Assembly: GCA_016712175.1 (NCBI GenBank)
Contig: JADJRQ010000006.1
Span: forward strand, 1 to 25,579
DNA from: Solirubrobacterales bacterium
GTDB lineage: Bacteria; Actinomycetota; Thermoleophilia; Solirubrobacterales; 70-9
Length of the DNA stretch: 25,579 bases
Direction: 5' to 3'
Position 1 is the first letter of the stretch. Each line of letters starts with the position of its first letter. The translations under genes and the position numbers were made by a program. The notes below the pieces were generated by a model. The model saw only the letters and a list, made by a program, of their open reading frames with translations, had not been told where the DNA came from and made no database searches. Shown piece after piece: positions 1 to 7,562 of this stretch.

Positions 1-671
1 CGATGCTCGCCGCAATCACTGAAAACACCCAGCTGGTGCTGCTCTGCAACCCGAACAATCCGACTGGCACCTACATCCCGTTCCCCGAGGTCGCGGCTTT
101 TGTCGCCCGGGTCCCGGAAGACGTCACGATCCTGATCGACGAGGCCTACATCGAGTTTCAGGTTCACGACCAACCGAACTCATCGCTCTCGTTGCTCTCT
201 GAATACGAAAACGTGGTGCTGCTCCGGTCCTTCAGCAAGTCGCACTCGCTGGCCGGGCTCCGGGTCGGCTATTCGATGGGTTCACCGGCTTTCCGTGCCG
301 CGGTCGACGCCGTTCGCCAGCCTTTCAGTGTCAACGCTCTGGCCCAGGCTGCCGCGACCGAGGCTCTGAGGCATGACGAGACGATTCAGACCCAGATTCG
401 GACGGCGATCGCCGAGCGGATCAGGGTGGAAGAAGGGTTCGCGGCGATCGGACTCGATTCGGCCGACACCCAGGCGAACTTCTCTGGTCCTCCTCGGTGC
501 GAACGGTGTGGAGATCGAAGACCGTGATTGCCGACCGCCGAGGCTGGAATCGTCGTCCGGGCGGGACGGCTGCTCGGTGGACCCGGGTGGCTGCGTATCT
601 CGTACGGCACCCCGGAAGAAAACGACCGCCTGCTTGCCGCACTCGGCGATTCGATTCACCGTCATTCCTGA
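1..671 (+). CDS. hisC: Histidinol-phosphate/aromatic aminotransferase, 5'-truncated by window, two compensating frameshifts
   Basis: This is a PLP-dependent class I/II aminotransferase of the HisC type, which transaminates imidazole-acetol phosphate and in many bacteria also phenylpyruvate or hydroxyphenylpyruvate. The N-terminus lies outside the window. Visible from the ATG at 3: CNPNNPTG (residues 15-22), IDEAYIEF (45-52) and RSFSKSHSLAGLRVGY with the PLP lysine K79 (codon 237-239). The frame breaks near 483, where LVLLGANGVEIED continues in frame 1, and returns to frame 3 near 528, giving AGIVVRAGRLLGGPGWLRIS and YGTPEENDRLLAAL, a normal HisC C-terminus, with a stop at 669-671. The second break is explained by one missing T in gattg. 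Because the next genes are aroF-tyrA-aroA, I infer a role in Tyr/Phe transamination; true histidine biosynthesis cannot be excluded. Confidence 0.88.
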
Positions 672-810
672 CGCCGGTACTTCACCTCTGATACAAAACA
701 CGTGAGTGAAGTCACACGGTGACACCAGCGGTCGCGTCCAGCGGCCTTCGCCCAGCGCCCCGAGCGCTTCGTCACGTGCCGACTTTTATTCCTATTGGCG
801 ATTTACCTAG

Positions 811-822
811 GCGTCCGGACGC
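811..822. repeat. Perfect 12-bp palindrome gcgtccggacgc upstream of aroF
   Basis: The sequence equals its own reverse complement and lies about 140 bases before the aroF start in an otherwise featureless gap. It could be a repressor operator for the aromatic operon, but no regulator is encoded nearby and chance palindromes occur in GC-rich DNA. Confidence 0.3.
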
Positions 823-943
823 GCGGCCGAAGAACCCCGCGCATTCATAATCAGCCGCCGGGCGCCGTCACCCTCAAAGGGTCCCCGAGGACCTGCCGCA
901 CTGTGCCATGCATGGGGTGGAAAGTAGAGTTTCAGGTAGTCAA

Positions 944-949
944 GAAAGG
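944..949 (+). promoter_or_regulatory. Ribosome binding site of aroF
   Basis: GAAAGG lies 12 bases before the ATG at 962 and is the best Shine-Dalgarno match here. It supports the start at 962 rather than 908, which has no such sequence. Confidence 0.5.
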
Positions 950-961
950 TACGAGAACAAG

Positions 962-1987
962 ATGATGATCGTGATGAAAGAAGGGGCGACGGAGGACCAA
1001 ATCGCCCAGGTGGTTGAACGAGTCGAGAACATCGGCTGCTCCGCGCATGTTTCCAAGGGCGAGATCCTCACCCTGATCGGCGCGATCGGGAATCGTGAGA
1101 AAGTCTCTGACCTCGGCCTCGAAGGTGCGCCGGGTGTAGATCATCTGGTTCCGATTTCCAAGCCGTTCAAGCTGGCCTCCAGGGAATTCCGGAAGGGCGA
1201 AGATTCCATTCTCGAGATCGGCGGACGAAAAGTCGGCGGGACGAACTTCGCCTTGATGGCCGGCCCTTGCACCGTCGAGAACCGTGACCAGATGCTGGCC
1301 TCGGCCGATGCGGTCGCGGAAGCCGGGGCGACCATGCTCCGTGGCGGCGCCTACAAGCCGAGGACCTCTCCGTACAGCTTCCAGGGGCTCGGCCGTGAGG
1401 GCCTCCGCCTGCTCGCCGAATCGAAAGAACGAACGGGTCTTCCGATAGTCACCGAACTGCTCGACCTGCGCGACCTCGACGACGTGCTCGAAGTTGCCGA
1501 CGTGATCCAGGTCGGTGCCCGCAACATGCAGAACTACGCGTTGCTCGCCGAGATCGGAAAGTCGGGCCGGCCGGTGCTACTCAAGCGGGGTCTTTCGGCC
1601 ACGGTCGAGGAACTGCTGATGGCCTCCGAGTACGTGCTCAAGGAAGGCAATGAGGACGTGATGCTGTGTGAACGCGGCATCCGAACCTACGAGACCGCCT
1701 ACCGGTTCACCCTCGATTTGCTCGCCATCCCGGCGCTCAAGGAACTCACGCATCTGCCTGTGATCGTCGACCCGAGCCATGCGCCGGGCCGCCGTGACTG
1801 GGTCGAGTCGATGTCCCTTGCCGCAGTTGCGGCCGGAGCCGACGGCATCATCATCGAGGTCCACAACGAGCCGGAGAAGGCGATCTGTGACGCCGCCCAG
1901 CAGGTACCGACATCGGAATTCCAGGCATTGACCTCGAAGATCGAAGCGGTGGCTGAAGTGGTGGGCAAGACCGTTTCCCGGGCTTGA
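962..1987 (+). CDS. aroF: 3-deoxy-7-phosphoheptulonate (DAHP) synthase, type I-beta with N-terminal regulatory domain
   Basis: Condenses phosphoenolpyruvate with erythrose 4-phosphate, the first step of the shikimate pathway. The 341-aa protein resembles the Thermotoga-type enzyme along its full length: a ferredoxin-like N-terminal domain (about 1-70), the class of domain that mediates Tyr/Phe feedback in relatives, then the TIM-barrel. Visible motifs are AGPCTVE with the metal-ligand Cys103, LRGGAYKPRTSPYSFQGLG (126-144), LLKRG, LCERGIRT, VDPSHAPGRRD (metal His) and EVHNEPEKA. I chose the ATG at 962 over the ATG at 908 because family members start MIVV/MMIV and an AAAGG lies at 945-949; the extra 18 residues from 908 look non-coding. 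The stop overlaps the TTG start of tyrA. It shares a pathway with tyrA and aroA downstream. Confidence 0.95.
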   Translation: MMIVMKEGATEDQIAQVVERVENIGCSAHVSKGEILTLIGAIGNREKVSDLGLEGAPGVDHLVPISKPFKLASREFRKGEDSILEIGGRKVGGTNFALMAGPCTVENRDQMLASADAVAEAGATMLRGGAYKPRTSPYSFQGLGREGLRLLAESKERTGLPIVTELLDLRDLDDVLEVADVIQVGARNMQNYALLAEIGKSGRPVLLKRGLSATVEELLMASEYVLKEGNEDVMLCERGIRTYETAYRFTLDLLAIPALKELTHLPVIVDPSHAPGRRDWVESMSLAAVAAGADGIIIEVHNEPEKAICDAAQQVPTSEFQALTSKIEAVAEVVGKTVSRA

Positions 1988-3060
1988 GCCAGCGCCTCGC
2001 CATTCTCGGCGTCGGCCTGATCGGTGGTTCGATCGGGCTGGCAGCGCGTGAGCGGGGACTGGCCGAGGTCACCGGCTTCGTGCGGAATCCGGCCAAGGCC
2101 GAGGAGTGCCTGAAGGTGGGGGCGGTCGACCGGATCGCCCCGACCATCGAAGAGGCGGTTGCCGACGCCGATGTGGTCGTCTGCTGCGCTTCGGTCAGTT
2201 CACTGGCAGGAATGGCCCAGGTCGCGCTCGATGCCGCAGGCCCGGATTGTGTTGTGACCGATGTCGGTTCGACCAAGCTTGAGCTGGTCGAAGCCGTCGG
2301 CAGCGACCAGAGGTTCATCGGTGGGCATCCGCTCGCCGGAGCCGAGACGGCCGGCGTGTCCAACGCCCGGGCAGATCTGTACGAAGGCGCCCGCTGGTAC
2401 CTGACGCCAAATGAGAGCTCGTCCGGCGTCCTCTATGACCGTCTCCAGCGTCTAGTTACTGATCTCGGTGCCCGCCCGAAGGCGATCGAAGCCGCCGAAC
2501 ACGACCAGGCGATGGCCGTGGTCAGTCACTTGCCGCATGTCTTCGCGAACCAGCTTGCGATCCAGGGCAGGACCGGCACCGAACGCCTCGGTGGCTTGGC
2601 TCCGAGCCTTCGTGACGCAACCAGGGTGGCCGGCGCGAACCCGGCAATCTGGGGCGAGATCTTCAGCACCAATCACGAAGCGGTAGTTGCCGCGATCCGG
2701 AAATCGGTCGCCGGCCTTGAAGCGGCAGCCGAAATCATCGGTTCCGCCGATCCCGCCCGGATTGCCGCCTGGCAGGCCAGCGCCGCCGTTGAGCGCGCCG
2801 CGCTCTCGGGCACCGAGACCGCCGGCGAAGCAACTCATCATTTGCGCGTCCTTGTGCCAAACCAGCCGGGCATCCTGGCCGAACTGGCTCTCGCTCTTGG
2901 CCGCGCGGGTGTGAACATCACCGATATGTCGCTCGATCCAACACCCGACATGAGCTCGGGTGCGATCTCGATCTGGGTCGCTGGTCAGGCCGAATCCGAC
3001 AAGGCTGCCGCCTGTATTGCCGACCTCGGCCATTCGGTCTCGCTGGACGAAGCGTCGTGA
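1984..3060 (+). CDS. tyrA: Prephenate dehydrogenase with C-terminal ACT domain
   Basis: Oxidatively decarboxylates prephenate to 4-hydroxyphenylpyruvate, using NAD(P), in tyrosine biosynthesis. The 358-aa protein has the Rossmann motif ILGVGLIGGS (7-16), GGHPLAGAE (113-121) and the catalytic-histidine segment VVSHLPHVFAN (179-189). The C-terminal part, with VLVPNQPGILAELALALG and INITDMSL-like sequence, is an ACT domain, usually a site of feedback by aromatic amino acids. The start is a TTG at 1984-1986 whose last two bases lie in the aroF TGA, so translation is probably coupled. The stop overlaps the GTG of aroA. No frame problems were seen. Confidence 0.95.
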   Translation: MSQRLAILGVGLIGGSIGLAARERGLAEVTGFVRNPAKAEECLKVGAVDRIAPTIEEAVADADVVVCCASVSSLAGMAQVALDAAGPDCVVTDVGSTKLELVEAVGSDQRFIGGHPLAGAETAGVSNARADLYEGARWYLTPNESSSGVLYDRLQRLVTDLGARPKAIEAAEHDQAMAVVSHLPHVFANQLAIQGRTGTERLGGLAPSLRDATRVAGANPAIWGEIFSTNHEAVVAAIRKSVAGLEAAAEIIGSADPARIAAWQASAAVERAALSGTETAGEATHHLRVLVPNQPGILAELALALGRAGVNITDMSLDPTPDMSSGAISIWVAGQAESDKAAACIADLGHSVSLDEAS

Positions 3061-4420
3061 GCCGCGGGTCGGGCACCGGGCCTCCGCCGGCTGAGGCGTT
3101 CGCTCCGAAGGGCCCTCTGCGTGGACGCATCCGCCCGCCGGCCGACAAGTCGATTTCCCACAGGGCCGCGATCATCGGCGGAATCGCCGACGGCCCGACC
3201 AGAGTCAGGAACTTCCTCGACTCCGACGACACCCGCTCGACCCTGAGCGCGGTCGCCAACCTCGGTGCGATGGTCAATCCGGAGCCAATCGAGAACATGC
3301 CAACCGACTTCGTGATCGAAGGAGTCGGGCCCGGCGGTCCGCGAAGCCTCGGCCGGATCGACGTCGGCAACGCAGGAACGCTGATGCGCCTGCTGCCGGG
3401 CTGGATCGCCGGCTACGACGGCGGCCTCTGGCGGATGAACGGTGACGCTTCGATCCGCAAGCGGCCGGTCGATCGCATCGCTGACCCGCTCCGTCTGATG
3501 GGAGCGGAGATTGAAGTGACTGACGGACGCTTCCCGCCAATCAGGATCGACGGCCGGAAGCTCCACGGAATCGAGTACGAACTGCCGGTAGCGAGTGCAC
3601 AGGTGAAGTCCTGCATCCTGCTGGCCGCCTTGCGGGCCGAAGGGCCGACCACAGTGATTGAGCCGCTGCCGACCCGGGACCACACCGAAGTGATGCTGGA
3701 AGCCGCCGGCGCGAACATCGAGCGCCGGCCGGGCTCGGTGACGATCACCCCCGGGGCAGATTTGAAGCTCGACGAAGTCGAGATCCCGGCCGATCTCTCG
3801 TCCGCGGCCTTTTTCATCGTCGCGGCGCTGATCGTCCCTGGCTCGCGAATTGAGCTCGAGCGGATCGGGATCAACCCGACCCGCACGGGAATCCTGACCG
3901 TGCTCGAACGCATGGGTGCGGAGATCGATGTGGTCTCGCTTGCTTCTGGCGGGGAAGCGATCGCTGAAATCACGGCCTCTTCGTCCCATCTCAGGGGAAC
4001 CCGGGTTGAAGGGCCGAGATCCCGCTTGCCATTGACGAGCTTCCCTTGCTCGCCCTTGCTGCGTGTTTCGCGGAAGGCGAGACCGTCATCGGGGACGCCG
4101 AAGAGCTCAAGCGCAAGGAGTCGGACCGGATCACCGTTGTGGTCGATGCCCTCAAGGGTCTCGGGGCGGATATCGAAGCCACCGAAGACGGCATGAGGAT
4201 TAAGGGAACGGGTGGCGTCGCCGGCGGCACGGTCGATTCCCACGGCGACCACCGCATCGCGATGCTGGGAGCGGTAGCCGGGATCGCCAGTCGCGAAGGA
4301 GTGGGTGTCATCGACATGGACGCCGCGTCGGTCAGCTACCCCGGATTCAGCGGAGACCTGGCCCGGCTAACGGCCAGGTTCTCGCCGACCCAGTCGTCGA
4401 GCATCTGCCACTTCTCGTAG
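3057..4420 (+). CDS. aroA: 3-phosphoshikimate 1-carboxyvinyltransferase (EPSP synthase), one frameshift
   Basis: Transfers the enolpyruvyl group of PEP to shikimate 3-phosphate, the glyphosate target step. The GTG start overlaps the tyrA stop. Motifs: ADKSISHRAA (29-38), VGNAGTLMRLL (103-113), NGDASIRKRP (128-137), VASAQVKSC (178-186), TRDHTEVML (206-214), INPTRTGIL, then, after the break, IDELPLLALAACFAEGET, KRKESDRI and GDHRIAML. The frame shifts at the ggg run 4011-4013, where one missing G would join VEG to AEIPLAIDELPLL. The reconstructed protein is about 455 aa. The last 28 codons overlap the end of the convergent acyltransferase gene, and the tail after DLARL is longer than I expect for the family, so the exact stop is less sure. 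Confidence 0.9.
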
Positions 4421-5424
4421 AGCCACTCAGTTCGGGCCGCATCGCCGTCCGGGAGGGTGGTGCCATCGAAGCGCCAGAACCGGATCGTGATTTCGCGGCC
4501 GACCAGGGCTCCCATCCACACGTCCTTCACCGTTCGGATGCCCTCGAAGCCGACGTGCCCGCAGAACACGACGTCGGTACCGGCACTTGCTTCGTCCAGA
4601 ACCGCCAGTGGTCCCCCCAGGCGGGGAGGCAGGCAATGGTTGAGGCGAGAGGCCAGGGGGGCGATCTCGGGCTGCTTCTCACGGATCACTTCCTGGGCCC
4701 GGGAGATTTTCCCCGGCGTCGGACGGGTGCCCTCCGGGTAGATCGCCATGATTTCGCCCTCGGACATGTCATGGGTCAGTTTGCGGACAGCTGTGATCTC
4801 GGTTACGGGATCGAGCGATCCTCGTTTGACGAAGACCGTCGGGATCCAGCGGCCACCGATGTCGATCGGGGTCAAGGCCCGGATCTCCTGCTTGATCACG
4901 TAGCGGACGCCGATCCCGCGGGGGTGGCCGATGAAGACGTCACCGATCAGGTTGTCGAGGATGCTGACGTGGCGGGGCATCAGGATGTACGGACCAGGCG
5001 ACGTACTTTCCTCGCCTTCGATCACGAACTTCAATCCAAAAAGAACGCGAATCGCAATCAGGTGGTTGCGCGCCCAGGCAATTCGTAGGGCGAATACCCA
5101 GCGGCGGCGCCTGATTGATCCGCGGCCCCAGGGCCCGCCGGTGAATGTGTAAATGAAGATCAGTTTTAAGTAAGCCTTCATTTCACCGAAGAGGAACCAC
5201 CAGATCGTGGGCACCATGCGGATCGTGACGAACGGCCGGCGGGACTTGATCCAGAGCGCGATATCGATCAGCAGCGCGATCAGCAGGAACAGAGGTGAAA
5301 GGACCGTCAGCAGGACGAAGCCAAGGATCTCGGCGGTCCCCCCGATGAGGCGGCGCTTGATGCGGCCGCCAAGCGGGCCCTGGTCGGGAAAGAGCGGCCC
5401 TGGGCCTGGGGTCTGGACGCGCAT
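4336..5424 (-). CDS. 1-acylglycerol-3-phosphate acyltransferase family (PlsC-like), membrane protein
   Basis: A lysophospholipid acyltransferase-type enzyme, likely acylating lysophosphatidate or a related acceptor at the membrane. From the ATG at 5424 (362 aa): a hydrophobic stretch near 30-60, possibly a second at 72-95, the catalytic block RHVSILD fitting H-x4-D (152-157) and YPEGTRPTPGK (229-239), the conserved acceptor-phosphate motif. A GTG at 5511 would add 29 residues but overlaps cmk and has no ribosome site. The ATG at 5424 has TACGAT exactly 6 bases upstream, suggesting a leaderless mRNA. It is longer than a minimal PlsC (about 240 aa). Acceptor specificity cannot be told from sequence, so no symbol is given. 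The 3' end overlaps aroA. Confidence 0.85.
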   Translation of the reverse strand: MRVQTPGPGPLFPDQGPLGGRIKRRLIGGTAEILGFVLLTVLSPLFLLIALLIDIALWIKSRRPFVTIRMVPTIWWFLFGEMKAYLKLIFIYTFTGGPWGRGSIRRRRWVFALRIAWARNHLIAIRVLFGLKFVIEGEESTSPGPYILMPRHVSILDNLIGDVFIGHPRGIGVRYVIKQEIRALTPIDIGGRWIPTVFVKRGSLDPVTEITAVRKLTHDMSEGEIMAIYPEGTRPTPGKISRAQEVIREKQPEIAPLASRLNHCLPPRLGGPLAVLDEASAGTDVVFCGHVGFEGIRTVKDVWMGALVGREITIRFWRFDGTTLPDGDAARTEWLYEKWQMLDDWVGENLAVSRARSPLNPG

Positions 5425-5430
5425 CGGCTG

Positions 5431-5436
5431 ATCGTA
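5431..5436 (-). promoter_or_regulatory. Putative leaderless -10 (TACGAT) of the PlsC-like gene
   Basis: On the minus strand TACGAT is followed by six bases and the ATG at 5424. TANNNT 6-7 bases before a start codon is the typical arrangement of actinobacterial leaderless promoters. There is no Shine-Dalgarno and no -35 match. The same hexamer at the same spacing precedes tkt. Confidence 0.5.
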
Positions 5437-5511
5437 TTCGGCTGCGCGGGGCGCAGGTTCCTGGCAATGGGCCGAACCGTAGGATGGGGAGTCGATGAAC
5501 GGACTTCTCAC

Positions 5512-6150
5512 ATGGTAATCGCGATTGACGGGCCGGCCGGCGCCGGCAAATCCTCCGTGGCCCGTGGCCTCGCCGGGGCACTCGGGTTCACCTATCTCGA
5601 TTCCGGGGCCATGTATCGCTGCGTCGCTTTTACCTGTCTTGAATGGGGTGCGGATCCCGAACAGTCGGGCGAGGCGACTTCGACCGCGATGTCGATCGAA
5701 ATTTCGTTCGAAGGCGAGGAGGTCCTGATCGACGGGGTGGACGTCTCTGAGGAGATCCGCAGCCCTGAAGTGACCGAAGCCGCCTCAAGGGTGGCAATCC
5801 ACCCCGGAGTGCGCGAAGCGATGGTCACCGAGCAGAGCCGCCTGATCGAATCCGGCAACTACGTCGCCGAGGGCCGGGACATCGGCACCGTGGTCAGCCC
5901 CGGCTCTCCGCTCAAGATATTCCTCACCGCTTCCCCCGAGGTCCGTGCGAAGCGGCGGGCCGAACAGACCGGGGGAGACGAACGCGACATTCTGGTCGCC
6001 CAGATGGAGCGTGACAAGCGGGATTCCGACCGTGAACACGGAGCCCTCAAAACGGCCGATGACTCGGTCGAGATCGATACTTCCGACTTGGCCCTCGACG
6101 AGGTTGTCACCAAAGTCGCTGACCTCGCCCGCGAGCGTGGCCTCGCCTGA
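5512..6150 (+). CDS. cmk: Cytidylate kinase
   Basis: Phosphorylates CMP/dCMP with ATP. The 212-aa length is typical. The P-loop GPAGAGKS (7-14) follows MVIAID, then LDSGAMYRC, the NMP-binding region, VAEGRDIGTVV and a lid-like basic segment with VRAKRRAEQ. I start at the ATG 5512 because family members begin at M-x-IAIDGPAGAGKS; the upstream extension to 5467 is not conserved in character. No clear Shine-Dalgarno is seen; TAGGAT at 5480-5485 could be a -10 with a leader of about 20 bases. The stop TGA shares its A with the ATG of der, a cmk-der pairing common in bacteria. Confidence 0.95.
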   Translation: MVIAIDGPAGAGKSSVARGLAGALGFTYLDSGAMYRCVAFTCLEWGADPEQSGEATSTAMSIEISFEGEEVLIDGVDVSEEIRSPEVTEAASRVAIHPGVREAMVTEQSRLIESGNYVAEGRDIGTVVSPGSPLKIFLTASPEVRAKRRAEQTGGDERDILVAQMERDKRDSDREHGALKTADDSVEIDTSDLALDEVVTKVADLARERGLA

Positions 6151-7469
6151 TGGCGGCCCACGTACCCACGGTCGCGGTCGTCGGCTTTCCGAATGTAGGC
6201 AAGAGCACCCTGATCAACCGCCTCGCTGGTGGCCGGGAGGCCGTGGTCCATTCCGAGGCCGGCGTCACCAGGGACCGCAAACGGATCCGCTGCGAATGGA
6301 ACGGTGTCGAGTTCGACCTGCTCGACACCGGCGGGATCGACCTCGAAGACGAGTCCGAAATGGCCGCTGACATCCAGCGCCAGGCCGGACTCGGAATGGA
6401 AGAGGCCGACGCGATCGTGCTGGTGGTGGACGGCCAGACCGGACTGCGCTCCGGTGACACCGACATGGCCCGGCAACTCCGCTCTTCGCCGGTTCCTGTC
6501 CTGGTCGCGGTCAACAAGTCTGATCGTCCCGATGATGAGTACTTGGCCACCGAGTTCCACGGGCTGGGACTGGGGGAGCCGATCGCGGTCTCCGCCACCC
6601 ACGGCATCCGCACCGGCGATCTGCTCGACAAGATCACTGCGGAGATCGGCGATCTGCCTCCGAGGGCGGAAGCGAGTAATAGCGTCAGGATTGCGGTCAT
6701 CGGCCGTCCGAACGTCGGCAAGTCTTCGATCGTCAACCGGATCCTCGGCGATGACCGGGTCATCGTTTCCGACATCGCCGGCACGACCCGTGACGCGATT
6801 GACACGGACATCGAGATCGACGGGCGCGAAATCACCTTGGTCGACACGGCCGGCCTGCGACGCAAGTCCAAGGTCGCCGGCTCCGTCGACCACTACGCAC
6901 AGCTCCGGTCCGAGCGGGCGATCGAGCGGGCCGACGTCGCGATGATCGTCTGCGACGCATCGGAAGGCGTGCGCTCCGAGGATTTGAAGGTCGGCGAGAA
7001 AGCGGTGAAGGCCGGCTGCGCCACGATCATCGTCATGAACAAGTGGGACATCACCGAAGCCGACATCGATGACACCCGTGCCCGGGTGAATCGCAAGATG
7101 CGCCTGCGGCCTGATGTGGTGACCTGTTCAGCGCTTTCCGGCCGCAACGTCGCCGGACTGCTGTCACGGGCGGTCGAGCTTGCCGATCGGTCCGCCCAGC
7201 GCATCCCGACCCCGGCCTTCAACCGTTTCCTGGCCGATGTCGTGCGAACCACGCCGCCGCCGTCGAAGCGAGGCCGCCGCCTGAAGCTCCTCTACGGAAC
7301 CCAGATCGAAGTCAGCCCCCCGCATTTCCGCGTCCAGATCAACGACAAACGCCTGATCGCGCGCGAGTGGGCCTTCCACCTCGAGAACCGCCTTCGCGAC
7401 GATTACGGGCTCGACGGCGTGCCGCTGATCATTGACTACATCCCCCGCGAAAAGCGTGGGGACGACTAG
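6150..7469 (+). CDS. der: Ribosome biogenesis GTPase Der (EngA), tandem G domains
   Basis: Double GTPase that acts in 50S subunit maturation. The 439-aa protein has G domain 1 with GFPNVGKS (12-19), DTGGIDLE and NKSD, and G domain 2 with GRPNVGKSS (185-193), DTAGLRRKSK and NKWD (297-300), followed by the C-terminal KH-like domain ending at LIIDYIPREKR, the family's typical end. The start overlaps the cmk stop (TGATG). No frame problem. A possible stem in the last codons (ccccgc/gcgtgggg, 7442-7463) has no T-tract, so I do not call a terminator. Confidence 0.97.
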   Translation: MAAHVPTVAVVGFPNVGKSTLINRLAGGREAVVHSEAGVTRDRKRIRCEWNGVEFDLLDTGGIDLEDESEMAADIQRQAGLGMEEADAIVLVVDGQTGLRSGDTDMARQLRSSPVPVLVAVNKSDRPDDEYLATEFHGLGLGEPIAVSATHGIRTGDLLDKITAEIGDLPPRAEASNSVRIAVIGRPNVGKSSIVNRILGDDRVIVSDIAGTTRDAIDTDIEIDGREITLVDTAGLRRKSKVAGSVDHYAQLRSERAIERADVAMIVCDASEGVRSEDLKVGEKAVKAGCATIIVMNKWDITEADIDDTRARVNRKMRLRPDVVTCSALSGRNVAGLLSRAVELADRSAQRIPTPAFNRFLADVVRTTPPPSKRGRRLKLLYGTQIEVSPPHFRVQINDKRLIAREWAFHLENRLRDDYGLDGVPLIIDYIPREKRGDD

Positions 7470-7495
7470 GTGAATAGTCTGTCGCCTCCCCGTAT

Positions 7496-7501
7496 TTGAC
7501 T
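7496..7501 (+). promoter_or_regulatory. Possible -35 element upstream of metK
   Basis: TTGACT matches five of six bases of TTGACA and lies in the 93-bp der-metK gap. The expected -10 position (about 7519-7524) reads gtaccc, a poor match, so this is only a candidate. No SAM riboswitch fits in the gap. Confidence 0.3.
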
Positions 7502-7546
7502 CGCAAACCTGTGTTTTCGTACCCCGACCCCTTCCACATGACCTTC

Positions 7547-7552
7547 AAGGAG
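7547..7552 (+). promoter_or_regulatory. Strong ribosome binding site of metK
   Basis: AAGGAG ends 10 bases before the ATG at 7563. It is one of the few canonical Shine-Dalgarno sequences in the window, contrasting with the many starts that have none. Confidence 0.75.
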
Positions 7553-7562
7553 AACCGCTGAG

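Larger units (their letters stand above)
672..961. other. Intergenic region between hisC and aroF, probable promoter region
   Basis: About 290 bases without a convincing gene. It holds a 7-bp inverted repeat acttcac/gtgaagt (679-685 and 706-712), a perfect 12-bp palindrome (811-822), a CATAAT hexamer (846-851), a small ggtcc-ccga-ggacc hairpin (880-893) and a TAGAGT hexamer (925-930) that could be the -10 of the aroF operon. There is no matching -35, no T-tract and no aromatic-rich leader peptide. I see no recognisable riboswitch or T-box. Confidence 0.5.

Noticed and set aside
481..530. Programmed ribosomal frameshifting in hisC, ribBA or others
   Set aside because: No slippery heptamers with downstream structure; breaks are scattered, affect unrelated genes and mostly fit missing homopolymer bases.
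282..725. Open frames on the minus strand and other plus frames over hisC
   Set aside because: They are shadows in GC-rich DNA; the plus-strand HisC motifs explain the region, and the plus frames 373-705 and 497-691 are partly pieces of broken hisC.
672..961. T-box, trp-type attenuator or riboswitch before aroF
   Set aside because: No T-box consensus, no run of aromatic codons in a leader peptide and no terminator hairpin with U-tract.
2985..3989. Minus-strand open frame over aroA
   Set aside because: Antisense shadow of a recognised EPSP synthase.
7442..7463. Terminator-like stem at the end of der
   Set aside because: It lies in the coding sequence with a bulge and is not followed by a T-run.
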